In this document: positions 14,990-23,099 of the stretch, piece after piece
How positions within the stretch are numbered: position 1 is the stretch's first letter
Layout: every line of letters starts with the position of its first letter
Assembly (NCBI GenBank): GCA_030348385.1
Contig: JAUCFP010000006.1
Location: 2,476,501-2,540,500 of the forward strand
Length of the DNA: 64,000 nt
Direction: 5' to 3'
DNA from: Cytobacillus sp. NJ13
Lineage (GTDB): Bacteria; Bacillota; Bacilli; Bacillales; Cytobacillaceae
Translations under genes and position numbers: made by a program
Notes under the pieces: model-generated
What the model was told of the DNA's origin: nothing
The model's database searches: none
What the model saw: only the letters and a program-made list of their open reading frames with translations

Positions 14990-16222
14990 ATGAGTCAATT
15001 TCAAACGAATTTAGAGAAATACGCGGAGCTTGCCGTAAAGGTCGGCGTAAATGTACAAAAAGGACAGACGCTTGTTATTAATACAACCCTTGATGCAGCT
15101 GAACTGGTTCGTAAAATTGTTAAAAAGGCCTATGAAGCAGGAGCTCATAACGTAGTTGTGAACTGGAGCGATGATGCGGTCACACGCACAAAGTACGATT
15201 TAGCACCGGATGAGTCTTTCTCCGAATACCCGGAATGGCGTGCGAAGGAAGTCGAAGATTTAGCTGAAAAGGGTGCGGCATTCATGTCAATCGTTTCAGC
15301 AAGCCCTGATTTGCTGAAAGGCGTGAAATCAGAACGAATCTCAAGCTTCCAGAAAGCTGCCGGAATGGCGCTTGCAAAATACCGCAAATTCATCCAGTCC
15401 GATAAAGTAAGCTGGACAGTCATTGCAGCTCCATCTCAAGCCTGGGCAAACATGGTATTCCCTGACGCACCGGAAGAATCCCGTGAGGAAATGCTTTGGG
15501 AAGCTATTTTCAAAGCAACTCGCGCCGATTTGGATAACCCGGTTGAAGCCTGGAAAAAGCATGATGAAACACTCCATGAAAAAGTGGATTACTTGAACAG
15601 CAAGCGATATCAGAAGCTTCATTATAAAGCTCCAGGTACGGACCTGACAATCGAGCTTCCAAAAGGCCACTTATGGGTCGGGGCAGGCAGCGTTAATGAA
15701 CAGGGACATGAATTCATGGCTAACATGCCAACTGAAGAAGTATTTACGGTACCTTACAAGACAGGAGTCAACGGCACGGTTTCCAGCACAAAGCCTTTAA
15801 GCTATGGCGGAAATATCATCGATAAATTCAGCCTGACCTTTGAAAACGGCCGCATTAACGATGTGAAAGCAGAAGAAGGAGAAGAGATTCTTAAGCAGCT
15901 TGTTGAGACAGATGAAGGCTCCCACTACCTTGGTGAAGTGGCCCTGGTTCCTTTCAACTCGCCAATTTCGCAGTCCAATCTGCTTTTCTATAATACTTTA
16001 TTTGATGAAAATGCTTCAAACCACCTTGCCATTGGCAGTGCGTATGCATTCTGCATTGAAGGCGGCAAGAAAATGTCCAGTGAAGAACTGGCTGAAAACG
16101 GGCTGAACGAAAGTTTAACACATGTTGACTTCATGATTGGTTCCGCAGAAATGGATATCGACGGAATCACTGAAGACGGCAAGGCTGAACCAGTATTCAG
16201 GAAAGGTGATTGGGCATTTTAA
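14990..16222 (+). CDS. ampS: Aminopeptidase, M29 family (AmpS-like)
   Basis: A 410-residue cytoplasmic metallo-aminopeptidase of family M29 (thermophilic aminopeptidases T, AmpS), removing N-terminal residues from peptides. The N-terminal half has the family opening YAELAVKVGVNVQKGQTLVI. The metal-binding C-terminal half shows NMPTEEVFTVPYKTGVNGTV (first Glu ligand), GSHYLGEVALVPFNSPISQS (second Glu), NHLAIGSAYAFCIEGG (His) and THVDFMIGSAEMDIDG (His and Asp). CAAAGGAG precedes the ATG. The stop codon overlaps repeat copy 2 by two bases, so the repeat has inserted at, or provides, the 3' end. Confidence 0.94.
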   Translation: MSQFQTNLEKYAELAVKVGVNVQKGQTLVINTTLDAAELVRKIVKKAYEAGAHNVVVNWSDDAVTRTKYDLAPDESFSEYPEWRAKEVEDLAEKGAAFMSIVSASPDLLKGVKSERISSFQKAAGMALAKYRKFIQSDKVSWTVIAAPSQAWANMVFPDAPEESREEMLWEAIFKATRADLDNPVEAWKKHDETLHEKVDYLNSKRYQKLHYKAPGTDLTIELPKGHLWVGAGSVNEQGHEFMANMPTEEVFTVPYKTGVNGTVSSTKPLSYGGNIIDKFSLTFENGRINDVKAEEGEEILKQLVETDEGSHYLGEVALVPFNSPISQSNLLFYNTLFDENASNHLAIGSAYAFCIEGGKKMSSEELAENGLNESLTHVDFMIGSAEMDIDGITEDGKAEPVFRKGDWAF

Positions 16223-16346
16223 AGCGGAAGCGCCTTGCCCACCCCCGACAAGCACAAGACGAGCCTCCCGGAAAGGCGTCCTTTGCCTTTTGGGTGGCTT
16301 GGCTTGTGACCTCGAGGGGGTAGGCGCTGGAGCTAGACAGTTCTCG
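16221..16346 (+). repeat. Dispersed hairpin repeat, copy 2
   Basis: 126 bases, nearly the same as copy 1 and in the same orientation (AAAGCGGAAGCGCC ... GGCGCTGGAGCTAGACAG). It begins inside the aminopeptidase stop codon. Self-complementary blocks are as in copy 1, with a few substitutions. Confidence 0.9.
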
Positions 16347-16380
16347 AAGTCCAAAGTTTAATGTTTTCTTATTTTACAAA

Positions 16381-16416
16381 AAAAATCATGCGGTCATTGT
16401 ACCGCATGATTTTTTG
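16381..16416 (-). terminator. Terminator of lipoprotein gene
   Basis: Minus strand AAAATCATGCGGT-acaatg-ACCGCATGATTTTTTTT, a perfect 13-base stem that overlaps the last codons. Confidence 0.9.
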
Positions 16417-17590
16417 TTTTCATCAATACTATTTCACTAACGTTTCCTTCTAAATCAGAAATGAATTCGATGGAATATTTATCTGCCAGGTAGGTGGAAA
16501 TGGTTTCACCTGAGAGCATCTTTTCCATTACCTGCGCAGGAGTGCCAAACATAGCAGTAATCTCGTCAATTGAAGTTCTCACCCGCTGTCCAGGAATAGA
16601 AATAGCCGTTACATTGCCGGTTTCCCGTTCAAAATAATAGGTAATTTCAGGGTACATGACAAAAGGGCTGCCATTTTCAAACCCTTCCTTTATATAATTT
16701 GGATCTGACTTCTTAATTTCAGATATGTTTGTGCCAATTGGATAAGGACTTCCGAGCGGGATTCCCTGTTTTGCTTTTTCAATGGCATCCACGCTGAGTG
16801 CCAGGTTTTTGAAAGGATAGTAAAGGGCTTCCTCATTTAACCACAGATTCATCCAGTCGATATCAGAATGATCTTCTTTGTGCAGCTCTATTCGGTCATG
16901 CAGGCTCATCGAAAGGGTTTCCTCATTAAATTGCCATGTTGAAATAACCCATCTATCATTCTTATTTTGGGCAGTTTGTAGATACTTCTGATTAATATTT
17001 TTTATTTTCGCTTTGGAGGAAGTGGTCATTTCTTTATCTGTACTGATTTTCAGCACTTCTCCATCTTTAATCGCCAATAGCTGACCCTTAACCGCATTTT
17101 CCCCCTTGGACTGAAAGATCGAGATGATGGTTTTGTTCCTCATTTTTTGAGTGTATACCTGCTCCTTTGAAGGGTTGAATGACATTTCTGCCCTGTTATT
17201 CAAAGTCTCTTGTCTGTAAGCCTCTTTCGAACCTTTTTCAGCCAGATAAACTGAATAATGTCCTGTAAAATAAGAATCGCCTTTCTTTCCTTTCGCACTG
17301 TCTTCTTCCAGGATTGTTCTTCTTTCGTCTTCCGAATAAAGATAAACCGTGTATTTCATTTTTCCATCTGTTGCGTCCAACTGGAATAGTGACTTGCCTT
17401 CAAGCCAGACAGTATCTTTTTTCTCCTTCCCGTCCTCTTGTACAGCTGATGTATTTTGTTCTGCTTCCACTTTATCTTCTTTTTCAAATTTTATTTCTTC
17501 TGTATTTAAAGATGCATTTATTTCACTTGAGCAGCCTGCTATAACGGATGACAGCATGGCAATCATAATCATATTTATAAAGTTTTTCAT
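16394..17590 (-). CDS. Lipoprotein with DUF4309/YjgB-like C-terminal domain
   Basis: A 398-residue secreted lipoprotein. The signal peptide ends in the lipobox SVIAGC (Cys about residue 20), followed by a charged linker. The middle part (residues 60-270) is beta-rich and unfamiliar. The last 120 residues (IPLGSPYPIGTNISEIKKSD, then a YYFERETGNVTAI strand and AMFGTP) resemble the DUF4309 domain of B. subtilis YjgB, which is a secreted stress-induced lipoprotein. The function of the family is not known. It is attached to the outer leaflet of the cell membrane. The gene is isolated, in front of a perfect terminator. Confidence 0.75.
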   Translation of the reverse strand: MKNFINMIMIAMLSSVIAGCSSEINASLNTEEIKFEKEDKVEAEQNTSAVQEDGKEKKDTVWLEGKSLFQLDATDGKMKYTVYLYSEDERRTILEEDSAKGKKGDSYFTGHYSVYLAEKGSKEAYRQETLNNRAEMSFNPSKEQVYTQKMRNKTIISIFQSKGENAVKGQLLAIKDGEVLKISTDKEMTTSSKAKIKNINQKYLQTAQNKNDRWVISTWQFNEETLSMSLHDRIELHKEDHSDIDWMNLWLNEEALYYPFKNLALSVDAIEKAKQGIPLGSPYPIGTNISEIKKSDPNYIKEGFENGSPFVMYPEITYYFERETGNVTAISIPGQRVRTSIDEITAMFGTPAQVMEKMLSGETISTYLADKYSIEFISDLEGNVSEIVLMKTKNHAVQ

Positions 17591-17770
17591 TATATTCTCC
17601 CTAATGTTATAAAAACATTTCCATTTAAAGTCAAATATTACAATTACGTTTCCTTTAACTAATTAAGTGTAACAAATAGGGATCGTTTCTACAAACCTAT
17701 CAATATGCTCATTTTTTTACAAAAACAAGGGTTTCCTCCCGTATCCTTTATATATGACTCTTCTCCTGCT

Positions 17771-17790
17771 TCAATCAAACGTTTGATTGA
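17771..17790. promoter_or_regulatory. Perfect 20-bp palindrome, TetR-type operator without a nearby regulator
   Basis: The 20 bases at 17771-17790 read the same on both strands; the core is ATCAAACGTTTGAT. Such symmetric sites are typical TetR-family operators. It lies upstream of the lipoprotein gene (start 17590) and downstream of panF. No TetR gene is within reach. Confidence 0.6.
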
Positions 17791-17831
17791 TTCGCCACGT
17801 GCCCTATTTATCAGCGTTTTGGAGTTAAATA

Positions 17832-17865
17832 CAAGAGGCTCCGGAATAGTCTCCGGAGCCTCTTG
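17832..17865 (-). terminator. Terminator of yhdT-panF operon
   Basis: Perfect 14-base arms CAAGAGGCTCCGGA and TCCGGAGCCTCTTG with a six-base loop. Confidence 0.85.
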
Positions 17866-17866
17866 C

Positions 17867-19309
17867 TTAAATTTCTGCTGCTGCAGATGCTGATTTTTCG
17901 GTAATTAGACTTACAGTTACATAAGCCGCCAGTGACAAAGCAATAGGCAATACGACTGTATTCATGCCCAATGCATTTGGATAAAAAGTATGGAATAAAA
18001 TATATGAGGCCGTTCCGGATATCATCGAGGCCACTGCACCATATCTATTTCCCTTATCCCAATAAAGGCCCAGCACAACAGGCCATATGAAGGCTGCTTC
18101 CAGTCCCCCAAAAGAAAAGAGATTCAGCCAGATCAGCAAATCGGGCGGACTGAGAGCCATGATGCAAACCAGAATCCCAAGCAGGGCCGTAACCGCAAAA
18201 CTCAGTTTCTTGATGGCAGCTTCTTTGGCATCAGGCTTAATGTAATTAATATAGACATCTTTCACAATCGCCGAACTGACCAGAAGGAGCAGGGAATCCA
18301 CTGTTGACATGATGGCAGCCATCGGTGCTGCCAGTACAATTCCCGCCAGCCAAGGAGGAAGCACTTCCATGGCAATCATCGGCATGACTTTATCCCCCAC
18401 TTCAATCCCTGGAAGAATAGGCCGGGCAAAAACGCCAATTAAATGCATGCCAAGCATGATAAAGCCGACCACTATAGTTCCAATTATAATTGCCCTATGC
18501 ATGGCTCTGGCATTTTTGTAGGACATGGCTCTCACCGCAACCTGAGGAAGGCCCACAACTCCAACTCCCACCAATATCCAGAATGAGGACACATATAAAG
18601 GAGTCAATCCGCCATCAAAACCAAACGGTGTAATCAGATTCGGGTTTTCTGAAGACAGGTCAGTGATAATATTCGGTATTCCCCCACCTGCCACAATAAC
18701 AGCAATCAGAAGGATCAGGGTGCCGATGAACATGATTCCCCCTTGTACGGCATCCGTTACGGCAACAGCACGGAAGCCGCCGATCACCACGTAGACCATA
18801 ACGGAAGCTGCAAAAATGAATAAAGCAGATAAATAACTTAATCCTGTCAGTGACTCAATTAATCTTGCTCCGCCAACCCATTGGGCAGCCATGGCAGAAA
18901 ACAGGAAAATAATGATGCTGAGAGAGGATAGCCAGACGACCCATCTGCTGTTATATCTTTCTTTTAGAAAATCGATGAGCGTCACAGCATTATACTTTCT
19001 TGCTGTGATTGCAAACTTTTTCCCCAGAACCATGAGAACGAAATAACCAGTGACAACCTGTGACATCGCAAGCAGCACCCAGCCAAGCCCCTGTGTGTAT
19101 GCAACGCCCGGCCCTCCAATGAAACTGCTGGCACTTCCGTAGGTTGCAATCATGGTCATAGCCAGAATAAAACCGCCCAGCTGCCTTCCTCCAAGAAAGT
19201 AATCCTGCAGGAACGAACTGCCGGTATCAATCTTTCTGCTGGACCATAAGCCGACGAGAAAAATAATGATTAAAAAAATGAGAAGAGGAGCAATAACCTG
19301 CCAGTTCAT
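17867..19309 (-). CDS. panF: Sodium/pantothenate symporter
   Basis: A 480-residue sodium:solute symporter (SSS family) with about 13 membrane segments, taking up pantothenate with Na+. Key segments are DYFLGGRQLGGFILAMTMIATYGSASSFIGGPG near the start and GGFRAVAVTDAVQGGIMF in the middle, both strongly PanF-like, and the SSS signature around MSTVDSLLLLVSSAIVKDVY. It starts with an ATGA overlap with the upstream yhdT gene and is preceded by GGGGGAG. Pairing with a YhdT-type small protein is the usual panF context in Gram-negative and Gram-positive bacteria, which supports the substrate call. Confidence 0.92.
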   Translation of the reverse strand: MNWQVIAPLLIFLIIIFLVGLWSSRKIDTGSSFLQDYFLGGRQLGGFILAMTMIATYGSASSFIGGPGVAYTQGLGWVLLAMSQVVTGYFVLMVLGKKFAITARKYNAVTLIDFLKERYNSRWVVWLSSLSIIIFLFSAMAAQWVGGARLIESLTGLSYLSALFIFAASVMVYVVIGGFRAVAVTDAVQGGIMFIGTLILLIAVIVAGGGIPNIITDLSSENPNLITPFGFDGGLTPLYVSSFWILVGVGVVGLPQVAVRAMSYKNARAMHRAIIIGTIVVGFIMLGMHLIGVFARPILPGIEVGDKVMPMIAMEVLPPWLAGIVLAAPMAAIMSTVDSLLLLVSSAIVKDVYINYIKPDAKEAAIKKLSFAVTALLGILVCIMALSPPDLLIWLNLFSFGGLEAAFIWPVVLGLYWDKGNRYGAVASMISGTASYILFHTFYPNALGMNTVVLPIALSLAAYVTVSLITEKSASAAAEI

Positions 19310-19596
19310 TCGGATTCTCCCCCATCTTCATTTTCTTCGAAAGGAACTTCTTTAAACAGAAATATAACAGCTGCTGTTACCAGAATCACCATTACAGCAA
19401 ACCCTGCCACGCAGCTCCAGAAAAACCAGGCAGGCAATCCCATAATATATGTATACTCACCAGCAGGCCCAGACCCCATCCCATAGGCAAACCCATACCA
19501 CCAAAGAAAATTGAAGAGTACGAGACCCATGCCAATCCATGCCTCTCTCTCTGCAATTTTAAAGCGCGGATCTTTTTTATGTATGCCTTTCTTCAT
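19306..19596 (-). CDS. yhdT: YhdT family (DUF997) small membrane protein
   Basis: A 96-residue membrane protein with two hydrophobic segments (residues 17-40 and 50-80) separated by a glycine-rich loop, GMGSGPAGEYTY, and containing LFNFLWWYGFAYG, the family signature. It starts at ATG 19596 behind GAAGGGGGAC; the frame extends upstream without a ribosome binding site. Its stop overlaps the panF start (ATGA), so both are translated from one mRNA. YhdT is thought to be an accessory of pantothenate uptake; its precise role is unknown. Confidence 0.88.
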   Translation of the reverse strand: MKKGIHKKDPRFKIAEREAWIGMGLVLFNFLWWYGFAYGMGSGPAGEYTYIMGLPAWFFWSCVAGFAVMVILVTAAVIFLFKEVPFEENEDGGESE

Positions 19597-19685
19597 TTTG
19601 TCCCCCTTCAGAGCTTTATTATAGTAATGCTCTCGAAAATACAGAATATTCCCTAAACATAATCCCACTTATGCATATTTTCTCA

Positions 19686-19716
19686 ACAAAAAAAGCAGAT
19701 TGCTCTGCCTTTTTTG
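19686..19716 (-). terminator. Terminator downstream of queF
   Basis: Minus strand AAAAAAGGCAGA-gcaa-TCTGCTTTTTTTG; symmetric, so it may act in both directions. Confidence 0.7.
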
Positions 19717-19754
19717 ATATTATTTTAAAATCACACTTTAAGCAAGCTATGGTC

Positions 19755-20252
19755 TTAACGATTGTCAATTGTCTCCGGGTAAAGGTCATGGTTCATCAAA
19801 CGGTAATCTGCCATTTTTTCATATTTCGTCCCCGGCTTTCCGTAGTTGCAATATGGATCGATGGAGATTCCGCCACGAGGCGTAAATTTGCCCCAAACCT
19901 CAATATAGCGTGGATCCATTAATTCAATAAGATCGTTCATAATGATGTTCATGCAGTCCTCATGGAAATCGCCATGATTTCTAAAGCTGAAAAGATATAG
20001 CTTTAATGACTTGCTCTCTACCATTTTCTGATCCGGAATATAGCTGATATAGATGGTCGCAAAATCCGGCTGTCCCGTTTTCGGGCAAAGACTCGTAAAC
20101 TCAGGACAGTTAAACTTTACAAAATAATCGCGGTTTGGATGCTTATTGTCAAAAGCCTCCAGAATCTCAGGCGAGTATTCAAAAAGATAGCTTGTACCCT
20201 GATTTCCCAATAGTGTAATATCCGTTAATTCCTCATCTTTTCTTCCTGACAT
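19755..20252 (-). CDS. queF: NADPH-dependent 7-cyano-7-deazaguanine reductase QueF (type I)
   Basis: QueF (165 aa) reduces preQ0 to preQ1 in queuosine biosynthesis. Its type I (short, unimodular) form is shown by the length and by the catalytic segment [20 protein letters not shown], in which the first Cys (about residue 49) forms the thioimide and the Asp is the general acid. The NADPH-binding [21 protein letters not shown] is intact. The start is ATG 20252 after AAAGGGAGG. Other que genes are not adjacent; this gene alone is placed under a preQ1-I riboswitch with its own terminator, giving end-product control by preQ1. Confidence 0.97.
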   Translation of the reverse strand: MSGRKDEELTDITLLGNQGTSYLFEYSPEILEAFDNKHPNRDYFVKFNCPEFTSLCPKTGQPDFATIYISYIPDQKMVESKSLKLYLFSFRNHGDFHEDCMNIIMNDLIELMDPRYIEVWGKFTPRGGISIDPYCNYGKPGTKYEKMADYRLMNHDLYPETIDNR

Positions 20253-20313
20253 AAAAAAAGCCTCCCTTTATATGATCCCGCTGATCCTAAGGAGAGGTCC
20301 AAAAAGTACAGCT

Positions 20314-20351
20314 TGAAAAAATAAAAACCATATCCTCTTATGGATATGGTT
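20314..20351 (-). terminator. Expression-platform terminator of the preQ1 riboswitch
   Basis: Minus strand AACCATATCC-ataaga-GGATATGGTT followed by TTTATTTTTT, 18 bases after the aptamer. Confidence 0.9.
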
Positions 20352-20368
20352 GATTATTTTAATCAAAG

Positions 20369-20405
20369 CCATAGTTTTTTATAGAGGGTGAAGCTATGAA
20401 CCTCT
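20369..20405 (-). ncRNA. preQ1-I riboswitch aptamer
   Basis: The minus strand reads AGAGGTTC, a short loop, AGCTTCACCCTCT and then ATAAAAAACTA. This is the class I preQ1 aptamer: P1 stem AGAGG/CCTCT, C-rich loop, and the A-rich 3' tail that forms the H-type pseudoknot. It is nearly identical to the B. subtilis queC leader. Binding of preQ1 would favour the terminator at 20314-20351 and switch queF off. Confidence 0.93.
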
Positions 20406-20446
20406 CCCGCTCACACGGGAATATTCGAAATATAATTGTCATTGTT

Positions 20447-20475
20447 ACTATAGAGAAAAAGCCTGTTTCTGTCAA
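20447..20475 (-). promoter_or_regulatory. Sigma-A promoter of queF
   Basis: TTGACA (20475-20470), 17 bases, TATAGT (20452-20447) on the minus strand; starts about 35 bases before the aptamer. Confidence 0.8.
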
Positions 20476-20551
20476 TAGGTGCTTCCTTATCTGGTCTTCA
20501 TTTATTCTTCATAGTATAATTACGATAGTTTTCAAAGAAAGGTGACATGTT

Positions 20552-20923
20552 ATGTGGAATGAGTTTAAAAAATTCGCCCTAAAGGGAAATGTCCTTGACT
20601 TGGCTGTAGGGGTTGTTATCGGAGCTGCCTTCGGAAAGATTGTATCTTCTCTTGTTGATGATATTATCATGCCGCTTGTCGGATTGCTGATGGGAGGAGT
20701 TGACTTTACAGACCTGATGGTAAAAGTCGGCGGAGCAAAGATCAAATACGGTTTATTCATACAAAATGTGGTTGATTTCTTCATCGTGGCATTCTCGATT
20801 TTCATCTTTATCAGGATTATCAACAATCGTTTCAAAAAGAAAGAAGAAGCAGCGCCTGCACCAGCTGTGGATAAAAATGTTGAGCTTTTAACTGAAATAA
20901 GAGACCTTTTAAAAACTAAATAA
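20552..20923 (+). CDS. mscL: Large-conductance mechanosensitive channel
   Basis: MscL (123 aa) opens a wide pore under membrane tension and releases solutes during hypo-osmotic shock. The sequence has the N-terminal amphipathic [30 protein letters not shown], the pore helix, a periplasmic loop with GAKIKYG, the second helix [17 protein letters not shown] and the C-terminal helix [17 protein letters not shown] lies upstream of ATG 20552. A TATAAT at 20515-20520 is a probable -10 box with a poor -35. It is divergent from queF. Confidence 0.97.
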   Translation: MWNEFKKFALKGNVLDLAVGVVIGAAFGKIVSSLVDDIIMPLVGLLMGGVDFTDLMVKVGGAKIKYGLFIQNVVDFFIVAFSIFIFIRIINNRFKKKEEAAPAPAVDKNVELLTEIRDLLKTK

Positions 20924-20992
20924 ATGATGAAACTTAATCAATAGTTCTGACGTATATACATATACAAATTATTTTAGAGGAGAAATGAAAAA

Positions 20993-21634
20993 ATGTATGT
21001 ACAGCATACCGCAAATAACAGTTATTTGCCTTCTGTTTTACGGGCGTTTGCCTTATCATTGGGGATTGCTTTTATCGGAACGATGGCGGGTGTTTTCATC
21101 CCTCCAGCCCTGTTTTTGCCGCTTATGATTCTTGAACTCGGAATGCTGCTTTTCGCTTTCTTCCTTCGCCGCAAAAAGGCCATTGGTTATCCATTCCTAT
21201 TTGTATTTACATTTATTTCAGGGATGACGACTTATCCGATTGTTGCCCATTACCTGGCTGCCATTGGCCCGAACCCCGTACTGGTTGCACTTGCAGCGAC
21301 AACGGTTGTATTCACAGGTTTGGCAGTTTACGCTACGACAACAAAGCGGAATTTATCTTTCCTTGGCGGCATGCTGATGGCCGCATTGCTTGCCCTTATT
21401 GCGATCTCTATTTTCAGCATCTTTTGGCCGCTAAGCTCTAACGCTATGCTGGCATTCTCCTTCATCGGAGTGCTGGTGTTCAGCGGATATGTGCTATTCG
21501 ATTTCAACCGAATGAAGCATTATGGAGTGTCACCGGAAGAAGTTCCTTTGATGGCTCTTAACCTATACCTTGATTTTATCAACCTGTTCATCAACATTCT
21601 TCGCATTTTTGGAATTTTGGGGAGCAGGGACTAA
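20993..21634 (+). CDS. yetJ: Bax inhibitor-1 family protein, YetJ-like calcium leak channel
   Basis: A 213-residue membrane protein with seven predicted segments, a clear relative of B. subtilis YetJ, whose structure showed a pH-gated Ca2+ leak. The two aspartates of the closing latch are kept: one in GYVLFDFNRMKH and one in ALNLYLDFINLFINILR, the TMBIM signature. GAGGAG lies nine bases before the ATG. It is followed by a clean terminator. Physiological role in bacteria is not well defined. Confidence 0.93.
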   Translation: MYVQHTANNSYLPSVLRAFALSLGIAFIGTMAGVFIPPALFLPLMILELGMLLFAFFLRRKKAIGYPFLFVFTFISGMTTYPIVAHYLAAIGPNPVLVALAATTVVFTGLAVYATTTKRNLSFLGGMLMAALLALIAISIFSIFWPLSSNAMLAFSFIGVLVFSGYVLFDFNRMKHYGVSPEEVPLMALNLYLDFINLFINILRIFGILGSRD

Positions 21635-21661
21635 ACAGGAGTGCGATCTCCTGTTTTTTTT
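21635..21661 (+). terminator. Terminator of yetJ
   Basis: ACAGGAG-tgcgat-CTCCTGT then TTTTTTT. Confidence 0.9.
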
Positions 21662-21735
21662 GTGCAAGCCGCATTTCTTTATTCCTTTATAAAGATTAGG
21701 TATGATCAGAAGAAAATCCGAGAGGCGGGAGAAAA

Positions 21736-22290
21736 ATGAATTATATTTTAGAAACCCAAAATCCTGATAAAAATTATACGCTTGAACAGGTTATTAATGG
21801 CCAATACACAATGGCTGTTTTCGTCCGCCATCTTGGCTGACCGGTCTGCAGAGAATATCTTGCGCAGTTGCGCGAGCGCGTAAATGAATTGGAATCCAGA
21901 GGTTTTCAAGTCATTGTCATTGCTCCTTCTAAAGGAACCTTCATCAATCAATTCCTTGAGCAATTCGGCCCGTTCCCTTTCCCGATCCTTGGCGATCCTT
22001 CCCGGGAAGCTTATAGAGGAATGGGACATAACACGATGCCAAAGTGGAAGCTTCTTTCAAAAGCAGCTTTTGGATTTATTACTGGCAAGGTTAAAGGGTT
22101 TATCCCTGATAATGAAAAACAGAAGGAGTTTGTCATGAAGTCCATGAAAACTCAGGATGTCTACATTCAGGGCGGGACATGGCTTTTCTCACCGCAGGGA
22201 AAAATTTTATGGAATCATATTGATGAATCACCTGAAGATCACGCAAAGATTGATGATGTTTTAAAGAAAATGGACGAAGTTAAAGCTTAA
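21736..22290 (+). CDS. Peroxiredoxin-like AhpC/TSA family protein with in-frame UGA (probable selenoprotein, UxxC motif)
   Basis: Read through TGA 21838-21840 this is a full 184-residue protein of the peroxiredoxin-like AhpC/TSA antioxidant group (related to PRXL2/FAM213). ATG 21736 follows GGCGGGAG. The thioredoxin-fold core is MAVFVRHLGxPVCREYLAQL, where x (codon 35) is TGA in place of the family cysteine, giving UPVC, a UxxC redox motif. The rest (GFQVIVIAPSKGTFINQFLE, PFPILGDPSREAYRGMG, GGTWLFSPQGKILW) is intact and ends at a normal TAA. A seven-pair stem-loop with apical AGTT begins 19 bases after TGA. Without readthrough the frame would resume only at ATG 21868 and lose the active site. 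A nonsense mutation is possible but unlikely given the second, independent case at 6357. Confidence 0.85.
21859..21876 (+). promoter_or_regulatory. Putative bacterial SECIS element 2
   Basis: CTTGCGC-AGTT-GCGCGAG: seven pairs including one G-T, four-base loop with G in its second position. The loop begins 26 nt after the in-frame TGA, within the 16-37 nt range known for bacterial SECIS. Confidence 0.7.
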
Positions 22291-22324
22291 AAGGCAGTCA
22301 ATTACTTGGCTGCCTTTCCTTTTG
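22290..22324. terminator. Bidirectional terminator between selenoprotein and 5-FCL genes
   Basis: AAAGGCAG ... CTGCCTTT with T-rich flanks; lies between two convergent genes. Confidence 0.8.
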
Positions 22325-23027
22325 TAATCTCCCATATGTCACGCAATACTGGCATCTCTGCCATTTGCTCCTCGGTTACTAGGTCCCATTGAATGCCTTC
22401 AGGCTTTGGATATGGCGTATTTGTTCTGATCAGTTCCTTTTCGGTTGCAATCCAGTCGACAGTCAAATCATATGGGTCCCTCGGGATATCTGCCTCTGTA
22501 ACCTGGGCGCTGTTCACTGTTCCAATTACAGGGATTTCGGGATTTCCGAGTTCTCTGATTATCGCATATTCACGGTCAGCATAGCCCTCCCCTTTTCCGA
22601 CACGCCGGCCATCCCGGTGAAGACCTACTGATCCGGCAAAAAACAAATCAATTTTCGGCAATTCTGTAAGAGGAACTTCTTTACCATATGAGTGGATATG
22701 CTTAAGACTCGCTGCTTTTCGCTCCTCCCCGGCAGGCACCCATTCCGGCTTTACCATAATAAACCCTGCTTTAAGCCTTGGAGTTGGAACCAGCAATGTC
22801 TTTCCATCTTTTAAAATTTGTGTACGGACCGGCAGCTGCGGAGAATCAGGATTTACCTTAATTACCTTAGCCTTTTTATACTCAGGCATAGTAAAAACAA
22901 ATGCTGCCGCTTTTTCAGCTCCTTTGAAATTGGGGATTCTATTTTTTAAAGGAAACGGAAAGCGGCCAAGCTTGTTCTCCTCAAGAAAATTCCATATGTA
23001 CTCACGGATTTCTTTCTTCGTATTCAT
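22302..23027 (-). CDS. 5-formyltetrahydrofolate cyclo-ligase family protein
   Basis: A 241-residue protein of the 5-FCL-like superfamily (ATP-dependent conversion of 5-formyl-THF to methenyl-THF). The family segments are present: LLVPTPRLKAGFI (strand near substrate), DLFFAGSVGLHRDGRRVGKGEGYADREYAI, the glycine-rich nucleotide-binding signature, and IGTVNSAQVTEADIPRDPYD. It is longer than canonical YgfA/YqgN (about 190 aa) and closer to the MTHFSD-like subgroup, for which enzyme activity is not firmly shown. It may therefore not be the main cyclo-ligase. It is monocistronic. Confidence 0.82.
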   Translation of the reverse strand: MNTKKEIREYIWNFLEENKLGRFPFPLKNRIPNFKGAEKAAAFVFTMPEYKKAKVIKVNPDSPQLPVRTQILKDGKTLLVPTPRLKAGFIMVKPEWVPAGEERKAASLKHIHSYGKEVPLTELPKIDLFFAGSVGLHRDGRRVGKGEGYADREYAIIRELGNPEIPVIGTVNSAQVTEADIPRDPYDLTVDWIATEKELIRTNTPYPKPEGIQWDLVTEEQMAEMPVLRDIWEITKGKAAK

Positions 23028-23099
23028 TTCGTTTCACTTCCTTTCTTTTATTTTATCCATAAGGGATAAAACTGAATAGAAAAAGAACTTCACTTTTTT

